64,000 nt of DNA, from the NCBI GenBank assembly GCA_902628275.1, contig CACOMI010000003.1, forward strand, positions 1 through 64,000, given 5' to 3'. Under the pieces are notes generated by a model. The model searched no databases. It was not told where the DNA came from and worked only from the letters and a program-made list of their open reading frames with translations. The translations under genes and the position numbers were made by a program. The DNA is from an uncultured Pelagibacteraceae bacterium. GTDB taxonomy: Bacteria > Pseudomonadota > Alphaproteobacteria > Pelagibacterales > Pelagibacteraceae. This document shows positions 52,897 through 62,935 of this stretch, piece by piece. Every line of letters starts with the position of its first letter. The first letter of the stretch is position 1.

Positions 52897-53688
52897 TTAT
52901 TCTCCCATGTTTATCAAGGTTCCTTTTTCTCTTGCTTTATCGAAAGAGTAATAAAATATAGATATTGATAAAATTAAATAAAACACATTAAGATAGACTG
53001 CATTTATTATATTTTCATAACTGACCATTCCATTGACTAAAATATTTCTAGTCTCCTCAAAAATATATACCAATGGCAATGCGAAAGCGATTGATTGGAA
53101 TATTTCAGGTAATGTATCAACTGGGTAGTATATACAGCCAAAAGGAGCTAACAAAAACATTGTTGACCATGCAATATTTTCAAAAGATGGACCAAATCTT
53201 AGCAATCCTGCTGAAACAAGTAGACCGAGCGTAATTCCAAATAAATATAAACTTAAGAAAAGAAAAGCTAAAGGAAGACCAAGTTTTAACAATGAAATTC
53301 CAAACAATGGAGAAGTTAACAATATTGCAGGGATTAAACCAATTAAAGCTCTTATTAAAGCGGTTAAAACCAAAGAAATAATTATCTCACTAATTTTCAT
53401 TGGCGCAATAAATAGATTTGTAAAATTTCTACTCCAAATTTCTTCTAAAAATAACATATTAAAACCAATACTAGTTCTGAATAAAAAATCATAAAGAATT
53501 GCGCATGAAAGAATAACTCCTACTGCACCACTGTAATAAGTGCTGTGTTCTGCGAAAAAATTAGAAATAAATCCCCAAAGCGTAATTTGAATTGAAGGCC
53601 AATAAATTAAATCTAATATTCTTGGAAAAGATCTGGTTATTAAATAAAAGTGTCTTAAAAAAAGACCGTAAATTCTAATTAAATTCAT
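52897..53688 (-). CDS. ABC-2 type transporter permease
   Basis: Membrane component of an ABC exporter with about six transmembrane segments (for example YSGAVGVILSCAILYDFLFR, IIISLVLTALIRALIGLIPAILL, LFLSLYLFGITLGLLVSAGLL). The segment FGPSFENIAWSTMFLLAPFGCIYYPVDTLPE resembles the ABC-2 family signature. It ends 3 bp from tRNA-Arg and starts 2 bp from the ATPase stop. Substrate is not indicated; polysaccharide or drug export are both possible. Confidence 0.85.
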   Translation of the reverse strand: MNLIRIYGLFLRHFYLITRSFPRILDLIYWPSIQITLWGFISNFFAEHSTYYSGAVGVILSCAILYDFLFRTSIGFNMLFLEEIWSRNFTNLFIAPMKISEIIISLVLTALIRALIGLIPAILLTSPLFGISLLKLGLPLAFLFLSLYLFGITLGLLVSAGLLRFGPSFENIAWSTMFLLAPFGCIYYPVDTLPEIFQSIAFALPLVYIFEETRNILVNGMVSYENIINAVYLNVFYLILSISIFYYSFDKAREKGTLINMGE

Positions 53689-53690
53689 TT

Positions 53691-54413
53691 TTATTTTCTC
53701 ACAATTTCCAAAAATACTTCCTCTAAATTTTTTCTTCCATATTTTATTATTAAATCTTCAGGAGTTCCTCTATCTACTATTAAACCATCTTTCATCATTA
53801 GAACAGAACTGCATAATCTTTTTACTTCTTCCATATTATGTGAGGCAAGTAAAACTGATATTTTTTTTTCCTTTTTATAATCCTCTAAAAACGATCTTAC
53901 AAAATCACCAGTTTCAGGGTCTAGTGAAGCAGTGGGTTCATCCAACAAAAGTACTGTTGGATCATTTATTAAAGCTTTAGCAAGACTTACCCTGTTTTTT
54001 TGTCCAGAAGAAAGTTCTCCAGTAATTTTGTTTAAAAGATCATTTAATCTAAGTTTATTTGCAAGGTGATCTATACGGTCATTTAAATTTTGAATGTTAT
54101 ATAATTTTCCATAAACAATTAAATTTTGTTTAACTTTAAGTTTTTTAGGTAATTCAATATAGGGTGAAATAAAATTCATTTTATGAAGAAGGGAGATTTT
54201 ATTTTTTTCAATATTCTCTCCGTTGATTAAAACCTTACCGCTACTTGGTTTTAATAATCCTAAAATCATTCCAATAGTTGTAGTTTTTCCACATCCATTT
54301 GGTCCCAATAAACCAACCATTTCATTTTCATTAATTTTAAAATTTATATTAGCCACCGCTTTTTTATCTTTATATTTTTTTGATAGACTTATTACTTCAA
54401 TAGAATTTGTCAT
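53691..54413 (-). CDS. ABC transporter ATP-binding protein
   Basis: Walker A GPNGCGKTT (near residue 35-43), Q-loop SPYIELP, signature ELSSGQKNRVSLAKAL, Walker B VLLLDEPTASLDPETG and H-loop ASHNMEE make a complete nucleotide-binding domain. Single domain of 240 residues, paired with the permease gene 2 bp downstream. Its ATG overlaps the stop of the sua5 gene (TAATG). Substrate unknown. Confidence 0.93.
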   Translation of the reverse strand: MTNSIEVISLSKKYKDKKAVANINFKINENEMVGLLGPNGCGKTTTIGMILGLLKPSSGKVLINGENIEKNKISLLHKMNFISPYIELPKKLKVKQNLIVYGKLYNIQNLNDRIDHLANKLRLNDLLNKITGELSSGQKNRVSLAKALINDPTVLLLDEPTASLDPETGDFVRSFLEDYKKEKKISVLLASHNMEEVKRLCSSVLMMKDGLIVDRGTPEDLIIKYGRKNLEEVFLEIVRK

Positions 54414-55345
54414 TAATATTTTGAGGCTCTCTTTAATCTATCGTTAATTGTTTTGCCAAGACCTTTGTTTGGTATCGTTTCAACTGCAATCTTTTTAAAA
54501 CCATCGTTTTTAATTTTTCTTAAAGTTGAATATAAATTCTTTGCAGCTTCATCTATATTTTTCACTTTGGATAAATAATAATAGTTTTTTAATTTTAATT
54601 TTCTTTTTTTTATTAATAAATAAGCCTCATCTTTTTTTGGTTTTTTAACATTGACTCTTAAAGGTATCCCAGGTGAGTAATGTAACTGAAATAAACCAGG
54701 TGATATTTTTTTTTTTGAATTTGTATTAATTAATAATTTTATTTTTAAAACATTTTCAATTTTTTTAGTATCTAGGCCTCCATATCTTAAAAGTGAGGGC
54801 TTTTCTAAAAGATTTAGTATTGTGGATTCAACTCCGATTTTACTTTTTCCTCCATTTAAAATATATTTTATTTTTGAACCAAATTCTTCTTTTACATCAG
54901 ATGGTTTTACGGAACTTAATCTTGAAGATATATTTGCACTAGGTGCTGCTATTGGATAATCTAAATTTTTTAGTAAATTTCTTAACAATTTATGTTTAGG
55001 AAAACGTACGGCAATACTTTTTTTATTATTAGTGACAAATTTTGATATTTTTGAATTATTTTTTAATTTCAAAACATATGTTATCGGACCTGGAGAAAAT
55101 TTTTTATAAAGTTTTACTAAATTATCATTTATATCACAGTCTTCTTTAAGTCTTTGAATATCGTAATAATGGACAATAAGAGGATTATTTAATGGTCTTT
55201 TTTTAAGACTAAATATTTTCTTAACTGCACTATTCGAGTAAGCGTTTGCAGCCAATCCATAAACAGTTTCTGTTGGTACCACAACACAATGATTATTATC
55301 TAAATATTTTTTTGCTTTTTTGATATTTGATTGAATAGATTTCAT
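54413..55345 (-). CDS. L-threonylcarbamoyladenylate synthase, Sua5 long form
   Basis: Makes threonylcarbamoyl-AMP for the t6A37 modification of ANN-decoding tRNAs. YrdC domain: VVPTETVYGLAANAYSNSAVKKIFSLKKRP and SIAVRFPKHKLLRNLLKNLDYPIAAPSANISS. It is followed by the Sua5-specific C-terminal domain starting around SPGLFQLHYSPGIPL (residue ~220). At 310 residues it is the two-domain Sua5 type, not the short TsaC. Divergent from xseB by 20 bp. Confidence 0.9.
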   Translation of the reverse strand: MKSIQSNIKKAKKYLDNNHCVVVPTETVYGLAANAYSNSAVKKIFSLKKRPLNNPLIVHYYDIQRLKEDCDINDNLVKLYKKFSPGPITYVLKLKNNSKISKFVTNNKKSIAVRFPKHKLLRNLLKNLDYPIAAPSANISSRLSSVKPSDVKEEFGSKIKYILNGGKSKIGVESTILNLLEKPSLLRYGGLDTKKIENVLKIKLLINTNSKKKISPGLFQLHYSPGIPLRVNVKKPKKDEAYLLIKKRKLKLKNYYYLSKVKNIDEAAKNLYSTLRKIKNDGFKKIAVETIPNKGLGKTINDRLKRASKY

Positions 55346-55365
55346 GTATTAATAATTATTATTAT

Positions 55366-55602
55366 ATGAAAGATAAAATATTACCACTTGATTATGATCA
55401 GTATTCAGTTGAGGAGCTTACAGAAAAAGCAAATAAGATTATAGAGTCTCTAGAGAAAGAAAATGATTTAAACAATTCAGTTGACAGTTATCAAGAACTT
55501 CTAAAACTAAATAATATTATTGAAAAGAAATTTCATAAAAATTTTAAATCTATTGGGGAAGAGACAAATAAAAAGATTAAAGAGATGACTAAAAAAAAAT
55601 GA
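55366..55602 (+). CDS. xseB: Exodeoxyribonuclease VII small subunit
   Basis: A 78-residue helical protein with SVEELTEKANKIIESLEKENDLNNSVDSYQELLKLNNIIEKKF, in which the two-helix XseB hairpin and the conserved LE..ND.L..S...Y..G/L pattern are recognisable. It precedes ispA and dxs, a widespread proteobacterial order (xseB-ispA-dxs). The stop overlaps the ispA ATG by 4 bp. The large subunit xseA is not in the window. Confidence 0.85.
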   Translation: MKDKILPLDYDQYSVEELTEKANKIIESLEKENDLNNSVDSYQELLKLNNIIEKKFHKNFKSIGEETNKKIKEMTKKK

Positions 55603-56471
55603 AAAAACAGCTTAATAAAATAGCAAAGGATACAAATATATTCCTTAAAAAATATATTAATTCACAGAAATATTCTCAGCTAATGTCACCCATGAAGTAT
55701 GGTTTGTTTCCAGGTGGAAAAAAAATAAGATCTAAAATTTTAATCGACTTAGGGTCATTATTCTCAATAGATTATAAAACATTAATAATAGTTGGGTCGG
55801 CCGTTGAATGTATTCATGCTTATTCTCTTATTCATGATGATCTACCCTGCATGGATGATGATGATATAAGAAGAGGAAAACCTTCAGCTCACATTAAATT
55901 TGGTGAGTCTACAGCAGTTCTAGCAGGAAATTCATTACTGACTTTAGCTTTTGAAATTTTATCAAGTCCTAAATTGAAATTAAATGAAATGATAAAGATC
56001 AATCTAATCAAAAAATTATCAGAATGTTCAGGACATTTAGGAATAGCCGGTGGGCAATATTTAGATTTAAGTTATGAGAGAAAGAAAATTTCAAGGAATA
56101 AAATATTAGAAATGGAAATAAAAAAAACTGGAATGTTATTTAGTTTTTGTTGTGCAGCTCCAGCAATAATTAAGAAAAAAACAATCAAAGAAATTAAATT
56201 TTTTGAAAATATTGGATCAAAAATTGGCCTATTATTTCAAATAGCTGATGATTTAATTGATCTGAAAAGTAATTCTAAGGAAGCTGGGAAAAAAACAGGA
56301 AAAGATCAAAAAAAAGGAAAGGCAACACTTATAAATTTAATAGGCTATGATGACTCACTTAAGTATTGTGATAAGATAATGAAAGATATTAATAAGAATT
56401 TAAGAAAATATGGTTCAAGATCTGAAAAAATAAATGAAACATTAGGCTATATATTGAATAGAAAAAAATGA
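55599..56471 (+). CDS. ispA: Farnesyl/geranyl diphosphate synthase
   Basis: Short-chain prenyl transferase. First aspartate-rich motif [17 protein letters not shown] (D80-D89 region, with the DDxxxxD spacing of the bacterial type), GGKKIRSKI (IPP-binding Lys/Arg near 40-45), [18 protein letters not shown] and the second motif FQIADDLID. Between xseB (4-bp overlap) and dxs (4-bp overlap). Confidence 0.93.
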   Translation: MKKQLNKIAKDTNIFLKKYINSQKYSQLMSPMKYGLFPGGKKIRSKILIDLGSLFSIDYKTLIIVGSAVECIHAYSLIHDDLPCMDDDDIRRGKPSAHIKFGESTAVLAGNSLLTLAFEILSSPKLKLNEMIKINLIKKLSECSGHLGIAGGQYLDLSYERKKISRNKILEMEIKKTGMLFSFCCAAPAIIKKKTIKEIKFFENIGSKIGLLFQIADDLIDLKSNSKEAGKKTGKDQKKGKATLINLIGYDDSLKYCDKIMKDINKNLRKYGSRSEKINETLGYILNRKK

Positions 56472-58384
56472 AAAAAAATTACCAATTTTTAAACAATATT
56501 AACTTTCCATCTGATTTAAGAAAAGTTTCTGAAGATAATTTACAAAAAGTAGCAGATGAAGTCAGGGAGGAAATGATAAGTGCTGTTTCAGAAACAGGAG
56601 GTCACCTTGGTGCTGGTTTGGGAGTGGTTGAATTGACAGTTGCACTTCATTATGTTTTTGATACCCCAAATGATAAATTAATATGGGATGTTGGCCATCA
56701 ATCTTACCCACATAAAATTTTAACTGGAAGAAAAGATAAAATTAGAACTTTACGACAGGGCAATGGTTTATCAGGTTTTACAAAAAGATCTGAAAGTGAG
56801 TATGACCCATTTGGAGCAGCACATAGTTCAACATCTATTTCATCTGCATTAGGAATTGCAGAGGCAAATAAATTAGAAAATAAGTCTTCCAATGTAATAG
56901 CTGTAATAGGTGATGGAGCAATTAGTGCAGGTATGGCTTATGAAGCCATGAATAATGCTGGGGCATCCAAAACAAAAATAATTGTTATTTTAAATGACAA
57001 CGATATGTCAATCGCAAAACCAGTTGGAGCAATGAGAACTTACTTGGCAAAATTATTTACTGGTAAAATATATTTTAGTCTTAGAGAAACCTTAAAGTTA
57101 ATTACATCTGCATTTTCAAAAAGATTTAGTGCTAAAGCAGGAAAAGCAGAGGACTTTTTCCGTTCAGCAGTCTCTGGAGGTACATTGTTTAGTTCATTGG
57201 GTTTTTATTATGCAGGTCCTATAGATGGTCATGATTTATCAAGCCTAGTTCCAATTTTAAAAAACGCAAAAGAATCAAGACACGAGGGTCCTATAATGAT
57301 TCATATCAAAACTCAAAAAGGTAAAGGTTATTCTTATGCAGAAAAAGCAAATGATAATTATCATGGAGTGTCAAAATTTAATGTTGAGACTGGAGAACAA
57401 TTAAAGAGCAAATCAAACCTTCCAGCTTATACAAAAGTATTTGCAAACACGTTAGTTAAACATGCCAAAAAAGATAGCAAAATAGTAGGAATCACAGCAG
57501 CGATGCCAGGAGGGACTGGTATGGATATTTTTGGAAATGAGTTTCCAAATAGAATGTTTGATGTAGGAATAGCAGAACAACATGCTGTAACCTTTGCAGC
57601 TGGTCTCGCAACGGAGGGTTACAAACCATATGCTGCAATTTATTCTACATTTTTACAGAGAGCATATGATCAAGTTGTCCACGATGTTGCCATTCAAAGT
57701 TTACCAGTTAGATTTGCGATAGATAGAGCAGGATTAGTTGGTGCTGATGGATCAACACATGCTGGTTCATTTGATATAACTTACTTATCAACTTTACCTA
57801 ACTTTGTAGTTATGGCAGCAAGTGATGAAGCTGAACTTGTTAAAATGATTAATACTTCAATAGATATAAATGACAGACCTTCTGCAATTAGATATCCAAG
57901 AGGATCAGGATTAGGTGTTGACCTCCCATCAATAGACGAAAAAATTGAAATTGGTAAAGGGAGAGTCGTTCAACAAGGGACACAAGTTTGTATTTTAAAC
58001 CTAGGTACTCGACTTGAAGAGTGCAAGTTAGCTGTAGAGGAATTAAAAGCAAAAGGAGTTTCAACAACTTTGATAGACTCCAGATTTGCTAAGCCTTTAG
58101 ATGAAGAACTTATACTAAAATCTGCTAAGGAACATGAGCTTTTGATAACTATTGAAGAGGGATCAATAGGTGGTTTTGGTTCTCATGTTAAAAATTTATT
58201 AGCTGAAAGAGGAGTATTTGATAAAGGTTTAAAATTTAGATCAATGACTTTACCAGATGAATTTATTGAACAAAATGATCCAAAAAAAATGTACGATAAA
58301 GCTGGATTAAACAGTTATCAAATTTCTAAGAAAATTGCTGATATTTTGTTTCAAAAGGAAACAATAAGAGTTGTAAAAAATTAA
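56468..58384 (+). CDS. dxs: 1-deoxy-D-xylulose-5-phosphate synthase
   Basis: ThDP enzyme opening the MEP isoprenoid pathway from pyruvate and glyceraldehyde-3-[77 protein letters not shown]...[17 protein letters not shown] and the second domain [18 protein letters not shown]. Length 638. It converges with aroC, ending 6 bp from the aroC stop, so the two transcripts have no terminator space. Confidence 0.97.
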   Translation: MKKNYQFLNNINFPSDLRKVSEDNLQKVADEVREEMISAVSETGGHLGAGLGVVELTVALHYVFDTPNDKLIWDVGHQSYPHKILTGRKDKIRTLRQGNGLSGFTKRSESEYDPFGAAHSSTSISSALGIAEANKLENKSSNVIAVIGDGAISAGMAYEAMNNAGASKTKIIVILNDNDMSIAKPVGAMRTYLAKLFTGKIYFSLRETLKLITSAFSKRFSAKAGKAEDFFRSAVSGGTLFSSLGFYYAGPIDGHDLSSLVPILKNAKESRHEGPIMIHIKTQKGKGYSYAEKANDNYHGVSKFNVETGEQLKSKSNLPAYTKVFANTLVKHAKKDSKIVGITAAMPGGTGMDIFGNEFPNRMFDVGIAEQHAVTFAAGLATEGYKPYAAIYSTFLQRAYDQVVHDVAIQSLPVRFAIDRAGLVGADGSTHAGSFDITYLSTLPNFVVMAASDEAELVKMINTSIDINDRPSAIRYPRGSGLGVDLPSIDEKIEIGKGRVVQQGTQVCILNLGTRLEECKLAVEELKAKGVSTTLIDSRFAKPLDEELILKSAKEHELLITIEEGSIGGFGSHVKNLLAERGVFDKGLKFRSMTLPDEFIEQNDPKKMYDKAGLNSYQISKKIADILFQKETIRVVKN

Positions 58385-58390
58385 TTTAAA

Positions 58391-59473
58391 CTAACTACAT
58401 TGAGCTTTATTCATTAAGTAGTGGTCAAGTAAAACACAGTTCATCATAGCTTCACCAATTGGTACAGCTCTAATTCCTACACAAGGATCATGTCTACCTT
58501 TAACAGATATTGAAGTATTTTTCCCAAATTTATTTATAGTTTTTCTACTAGTTAAAATTGACGATGTTGGTTTGACAGCAAAAGATGCAATAATTTCTTG
58601 GCCCGTAGAAATTCCACCAAGAATTCCACCTGCTTTATTTGAATTGAATTTTAATTTATTTCCTTTTGAAGAAATTTCATCTGAATTTTGTTCTCCACTT
58701 AATTGTGCTGAGTTCATTCCTGCACCAATATTTACACCTTTAACTGCATTAATACTCATTAGACCTGAAGCTATATCACTATCCAATTTTGAATAAATTG
58801 GAGCACCTAAACCAACTGGGACACCTCTTGCTCTTATTTCAATCACTGCTCCACATGAGGATCCTGATTTTCTTACATCAAGCAAATATTTTTCCCATAA
58901 TTTAATCATTGATTTATCTGGACAAAAAAATGGATTTTTTGAAATTACTTTATCGTTCCATTGATTTGTATCACATCCAAGAATTCCTAGCTGAGTTACT
59001 GCACCAATTACTTTAAATTTTCTACCTAATTTTTTTTCAAGTGCAACTTTTGCTATTGCACCGGCCGCAACTCTTGCTGCAGTTTCTCTAGCAGAAGATC
59101 TGCCACCACCTCTATAGTCTCTAATTCCATATTTTTTAAAATAAGTAAAATCTGCATGACCTGGTCTGAACTTATCTTTAATATTACCATAATCTTTGGA
59201 TCTCATATCTTTGTTGTAGATTATGAGAGAAATAGGTGTTCCTGTAGTTTTACCCTCAAATACTCCTGACAATATTTGAACTTTGTCATCCTCTTTTCTC
59301 TGAGTTGTAAATTTAGATTGTCCTGGTTTTCTTTTGTCTAATTCTATTTGAATATCTTGCTCTTTGAGATTTATGTTTGGAGGACAGCCATCAACAATAC
59401 AACCAATTGCAGGTCCATGGGACTCTCCCCAAGTTGTGAAACGAAATAGCTTTCCAAAAGTATTAAATGACAT
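58391..59473 (-). CDS. aroC: Chorismate synthase
   Basis: Forms chorismate from EPSP using reduced [32 protein letters not shown], the [14 protein letters not shown] region, [38 protein letters not shown] and [18 protein letters not shown] are standard. Normal length (360). Divergent from pdxH by 33 bp. Confidence 0.97.
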   Translation of the reverse strand: MSFNTFGKLFRFTTWGESHGPAIGCIVDGCPPNINLKEQDIQIELDKRKPGQSKFTTQRKEDDKVQILSGVFEGKTTGTPISLIIYNKDMRSKDYGNIKDKFRPGHADFTYFKKYGIRDYRGGGRSSARETAARVAAGAIAKVALEKKLGRKFKVIGAVTQLGILGCDTNQWNDKVISKNPFFCPDKSMIKLWEKYLLDVRKSGSSCGAVIEIRARGVPVGLGAPIYSKLDSDIASGLMSINAVKGVNIGAGMNSAQLSGEQNSDEISSKGNKLKFNSNKAGGILGGISTGQEIIASFAVKPTSSILTSRKTINKFGKNTSISVKGRHDPCVGIRAVPIGEAMMNCVLLDHYLMNKAQCS

Positions 59474-59506
59474 TATTTATATTATATAGATTATTTTGTT
59501 TAAATT

Positions 59507-60133
59507 ATGAATCAAAAAAACTCTTTAGGTCTTAATAGTTGCTTTCTTGATATAGATGATCCAATTCATTTATTTCATGAATGGATGGAGGAAGCAAAGA
59601 AAACTGAGCCAAATGATCCAAACGCTGTTGCTTTGGCTACATCAGATAAAAATAACATTCCTTCAGTTAGAATGGTTTTACTTAAAGATTTCAACAAAGA
59701 TGGATTTGTATTTTATACAAATTTAAATAGTCAAAAGGGAAATGAATTAAAAGAAAATCCGTATGCTGCAATGTGTTTCCATTGGAAAAGTCTATTAAGA
59801 CAAATAAGAATTAATGGAAAGGTGTCATTAGTTTCTGATCAGGTTGCAGATGAATATTATTCATCTAGAGCGTATGAAAGTCGCATAGGAGCATGGGCTT
59901 CTAAGCAAAGTGAAGAATTAAATTCGCGAGAACAATTGTTAAAATCTATACAAGATTACAAAAAAAAATACAGCAACAAATCAGATGTGCCAAGACCAAG
60001 TCACTGGTCTGGATGGATTTTATCTCCAGATAGTATTGAATTTTGGCTAGATGGTGAAAACAGAATCCACGAGAGATTAAAATACAATAAAGATAACTCC
60101 GGGAAGTGGAAAAAGTCTTTATTAAGTCCTTAA
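59507..60133 (+). CDS. pdxH: Pyridoxamine 5'-phosphate oxidase
   Basis: FMN enzyme oxidising pyridoxine/pyridoxamine 5'-phosphate to PLP. PNAVALATSDKNNIPSVRMVLLKDFNKDGFVFYTNLNSQKG, MCFHWKSLLRQIRINGKVSLVS, RAYESRIGAWASKQSEEL, and the C-terminal WSGWILSPDSIEFWLDGENRIHERLKY carry FMN and substrate residues. PLP is needed by the LegC-type aminotransferase of the island. Converging with the next gene, overlapping by 4 bp. Confidence 0.96.
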   Translation: MNQKNSLGLNSCFLDIDDPIHLFHEWMEEAKKTEPNDPNAVALATSDKNNIPSVRMVLLKDFNKDGFVFYTNLNSQKGNELKENPYAAMCFHWKSLLRQIRINGKVSLVSDQVADEYYSSRAYESRIGAWASKQSEELNSREQLLKSIQDYKKKYSNKSDVPRPSHWSGWILSPDSIEFWLDGENRIHERLKYNKDNSGKWKKSLLSP

Positions 60134-61143
60134 AAATTTCTTGATAAACTAAATGATGTTAATTTTTTAAGAATATTTTTTTCTTCAGTATCTTTAAATA
60201 CACTTAGAGAATTTGAGGCTAAATTTATATAGTGCTGTGCTTTTTGATAGCATTCCTGAATTATTTTATACTTATTCATAAGAGCAATAATTTCATTAAA
60301 GTCATCTTTTTTTCTTAACGCTTTTTTAAACATATTTGACAAAATTTTCTTTTCATCATTTCCTAATTTTTGAAAAAGTAAAATTATTGGTAAGGTAATT
60401 TTTCCTTCAAAAAAATCTTGACCAATTTTTTTACCAAATAGTTTGAGCTCAGCATTATAGTCTAATGTGTCGTCTGCTATTTGAAAAGTTAATCCCAGGT
60501 TTCTTCCATAAAATTCCAAAGCATCTTTTTCTTTATTTTCTGCATTAGATAAAATTGCACCAACTTTAGTTGCTGCTGCAAATAACTCAGCAGTTTTAGC
60601 TGAGATTATTTTTAGATATGTTTCTTCCAGCATATCAACTTCACCTTTGTGTTGAAGTTGTAGAACTTCTCCTTGAGCAATTTTAGATGAAGTAGACGAT
60701 AATAATTTTAAAACTTCTAGGTTTCCGTCTTCTACCATCATTTCAAAACATCTACTCAATAGATAATCTCCTATTAAAACTGACGAATGATTATCCCAAA
60801 CTTTATTTAAAGTTTCTTTGCCTCTTCTAACAGTGCCTTCATCAATTACATCATCATGCATCAAAGTTGCGCTGTGAATTAATTCAACACACGCAGCTAA
60901 ATTTACATCTCTAGAGCCTTTAGAGTAACCACATAATTTTGCACTACCTAATGTTAATAAAGCTCTTAGTCTTTTTCCTCCAGTTTCTATATGATAATCT
61001 GTCATTTTTTGAACCAACTGTACGTCACTGGATAATTTTGATTTTATTTTTTCTTCGGTTAAAACCAGTTTTTCTTCAACCGAGTCTTTAAGCTGATAAT
61101 ATGAATCATTTATCTGATTTTTAAGCTGTACAACTGTTCCCAT
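60130..61143 (-). CDS. ispB: Long-chain polyprenyl diphosphate synthase
   Basis: Trans-prenyl transferase of the octaprenyl/solanesyl type, supplying the ubiquinone side chain. TGGKRLRALLTLGSAKLCG, the first motif LMHDDVIDEGTVRRGKETLNKVW (DDxxD, D at about 97-101), GEVLQLQH, and the second motif FQIADDTLDYN. Length 337 and DDVID rather than the [10 protein letters not shown] of ispA mark the long-chain class. Octaprenyl versus nona/decaprenyl product not decided. Confidence 0.9.
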   Translation of the reverse strand: MGTVVQLKNQINDSYYQLKDSVEEKLVLTEEKIKSKLSSDVQLVQKMTDYHIETGGKRLRALLTLGSAKLCGYSKGSRDVNLAACVELIHSATLMHDDVIDEGTVRRGKETLNKVWDNHSSVLIGDYLLSRCFEMMVEDGNLEVLKLLSSTSSKIAQGEVLQLQHKGEVDMLEETYLKIISAKTAELFAAATKVGAILSNAENKEKDALEFYGRNLGLTFQIADDTLDYNAELKLFGKKIGQDFFEGKITLPIILLFQKLGNDEKKILSNMFKKALRKKDDFNEIIALMNKYKIIQECYQKAQHYINLASNSLSVFKDTEEKNILKKLTSFSLSRNF

Positions 61144-61257
61144 AACATTTTTAAATTAGTATAATTTGTTTATATATATTACTTATCAATTGACGCACCA
61201 GTTTCTTCAATTATAAGTAGTCTTTATATTCAATAAATAATTCTATAAGACTTATCT

Positions 61258-62064
61258 ATGTTCTCTTTTTTTAAAAAGAAAAAAATTGTTGCTCACTTAA
61301 AATTAAGTGGAGTTATTGGTAATGCAGGAAAATTTAAACAAGGTATCGATTTTGCAGGTCAGGAAGAACAAATTAAAAAAGCTTTTTCTCTGAAAAAAGC
61401 GGCATGTGTCGCTATATCAATCAATTCTCCAGGAGGATCACCAGTTCAATCTCATTTAATCTACAGTTTTATTAGACAACAAGCAAAGAAACACAAAAAA
61501 AAAGTTATTGTATTCGCTGAAGACGTAGCAGCATCTGGAGGTTATTTGATTTCTTGTGCTGGGGACGAAATTTATGCAAATTCAAGTTCGATAATTGGAT
61601 CTATAGGAGTGATATATTCTTCTTTTGGATTTACTGAGTTGATAAAAAAAATTGGGGTTGAAAGAAGAGTTCATACTGCTGGTAAAAACAAAAGCACACT
61701 TGATCCATTTTTAGAAGAAAAAAACGAGGATATTGAAAGATTAAAAAATATTCAATTGGATCTTCATAAAGACTTTATAGATGTTGTTGAAAAAAGCAGA
61801 GGATCAAAATTAAACAAATCTGATGTAGAACTTTTTTCAGGCGAGTTTTGGTCAGGCAGTAAAGCAAAAAATTTAGGATTGATTGACGGAATAGGTAACG
61901 CACATGAAATATTAAAAGATAAATTTGGTGAAGATGTAATTATTAAAAAATTTGAAAAATCAAAAGGATGGTTAAGTCAAAAACTTTCTTCATCCAGCAA
62001 TCAAGTAGATCATATAGCAAGTATTTTAGATGAAAGATCAATTTGGCAAAGATATGGTTTCTAA
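61258..62064 (+). CDS. S49-family signal-peptide-peptidase-like protease
   Basis: ClpP-crotonase-fold serine protease of the SppA/SohB family. [12 protein letters not shown], the nucleophile S93 in [18 protein letters not shown], and K145 in [11 protein letters not shown], 52 residues later, form the Ser-Lys dyad. At 268 residues it lacks the N-terminal half of E. coli SppA. A 60-residue N-terminal region has no long transmembrane stretch (starts [17 protein letters not shown]). The next gene, glyQ, overlaps its end. 114 bp precede it, with no strong promoter seen. Confidence 0.9.
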   Translation: MFSFFKKKKIVAHLKLSGVIGNAGKFKQGIDFAGQEEQIKKAFSLKKAACVAISINSPGGSPVQSHLIYSFIRQQAKKHKKKVIVFAEDVAASGGYLISCAGDEIYANSSSIIGSIGVIYSSFGFTELIKKIGVERRVHTAGKNKSTLDPFLEEKNEDIERLKNIQLDLHKDFIDVVEKSRGSKLNKSDVELFSGEFWSGSKAKNLGLIDGIGNAHEILKDKFGEDVIIKKFEKSKGWLSQKLSSSSNQVDHIASILDERSIWQRYGF

Positions 62065-62935
62065 AGCAAAAAAAGAAAAAAAAAAAATTCAAACATTCCA
62101 AGATACAATTTTAAATCTTCAGAAATTTTGGAGTAAAAAAGGATGCATTATTCTTCAGCCTTATGATATGGAGGTTGGTGCAGGAACTTTTCATCCAGCT
62201 ACTACCCTAAGATCACTTGGAAATAAACCATGGAAAGCAGCTTACGTACAACCATCAAGAAGACCTACAGATGGAAGATATGGAGACAATCCAAACAGGT
62301 TGCAACACTATTATCAATTTCAAGTTTTAATTAAACCTTCCCCTGAAAATATAAAAAAACTTTATTTAAATAGTTTATCTACTATAGGAATAGATCATAA
62401 TGATCATGATATAAGGTTTGTTGAAGATGATTGGGAAAGTCCAACATTAGGTGCCGCAGGATTGGGATGGGAAGTATGGTGTGATGGAATGGAAATTACT
62501 CAATTCACCTATTTTCAACAAATGGCTGGATTTGATTGTAAACCTGTATCAGTTGAAATCACTTATGGTTTAGAAAGAATTTGTATGTTCACTCAAAAAG
62601 AAAAAAACGTTTATGATTTGTTGTGGAATGATGAAGGTGTAAAATATCACGAAGTATTTCATCAAGCTGAAAAAGAATTTTCAGCATACAATTTTGAACA
62701 CGCGAATGTAGAAACACTTTTGAAAATGTTTGAAATGCATGAGTCCGAGGCAAAAGATTTGGTAGAAAAAAAAATTTCTTTACCAGCATATGATCAATGT
62801 TTAAAAGCCAGTCATGTATTTAATATTTTAGATGCAAGAGGTGCAATCAGTGTTGCACAAAGAGCAGGTTATATTGCTAGAATAAGAGATATTACAAAAT
62901 CTGCAGCAGGCGTTTGGTTAGATAGTCAAAAATAA
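62054..62935 (+). CDS. glyQ: Glycine--tRNA ligase alpha subunit
   Basis: Class II synthetase alpha subunit of the bacterial alpha2-beta2 Gly[45 protein letters not shown] and [19 protein letters not shown] are the class II motif 2 region; [14 protein letters not shown] and the C-terminal [10 protein letters not shown] are standard. I take ATG 62054, which gives the basic [13 protein letters not shown] leader and an 11-bp overlap with the protease; an ATG at 62030 in the same frame (8 more residues) is the alternative. Confidence 0.95.
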   Translation: MVSKAKKEKKKIQTFQDTILNLQKFWSKKGCIILQPYDMEVGAGTFHPATTLRSLGNKPWKAAYVQPSRRPTDGRYGDNPNRLQHYYQFQVLIKPSPENIKKLYLNSLSTIGIDHNDHDIRFVEDDWESPTLGAAGLGWEVWCDGMEITQFTYFQQMAGFDCKPVSVEITYGLERICMFTQKEKNVYDLLWNDEGVKYHEVFHQAEKEFSAYNFEHANVETLLKMFEMHESEAKDLVEKKISLPAYDQCLKASHVFNILDARGAISVAQRAGYIARIRDITKSAAGVWLDSQK

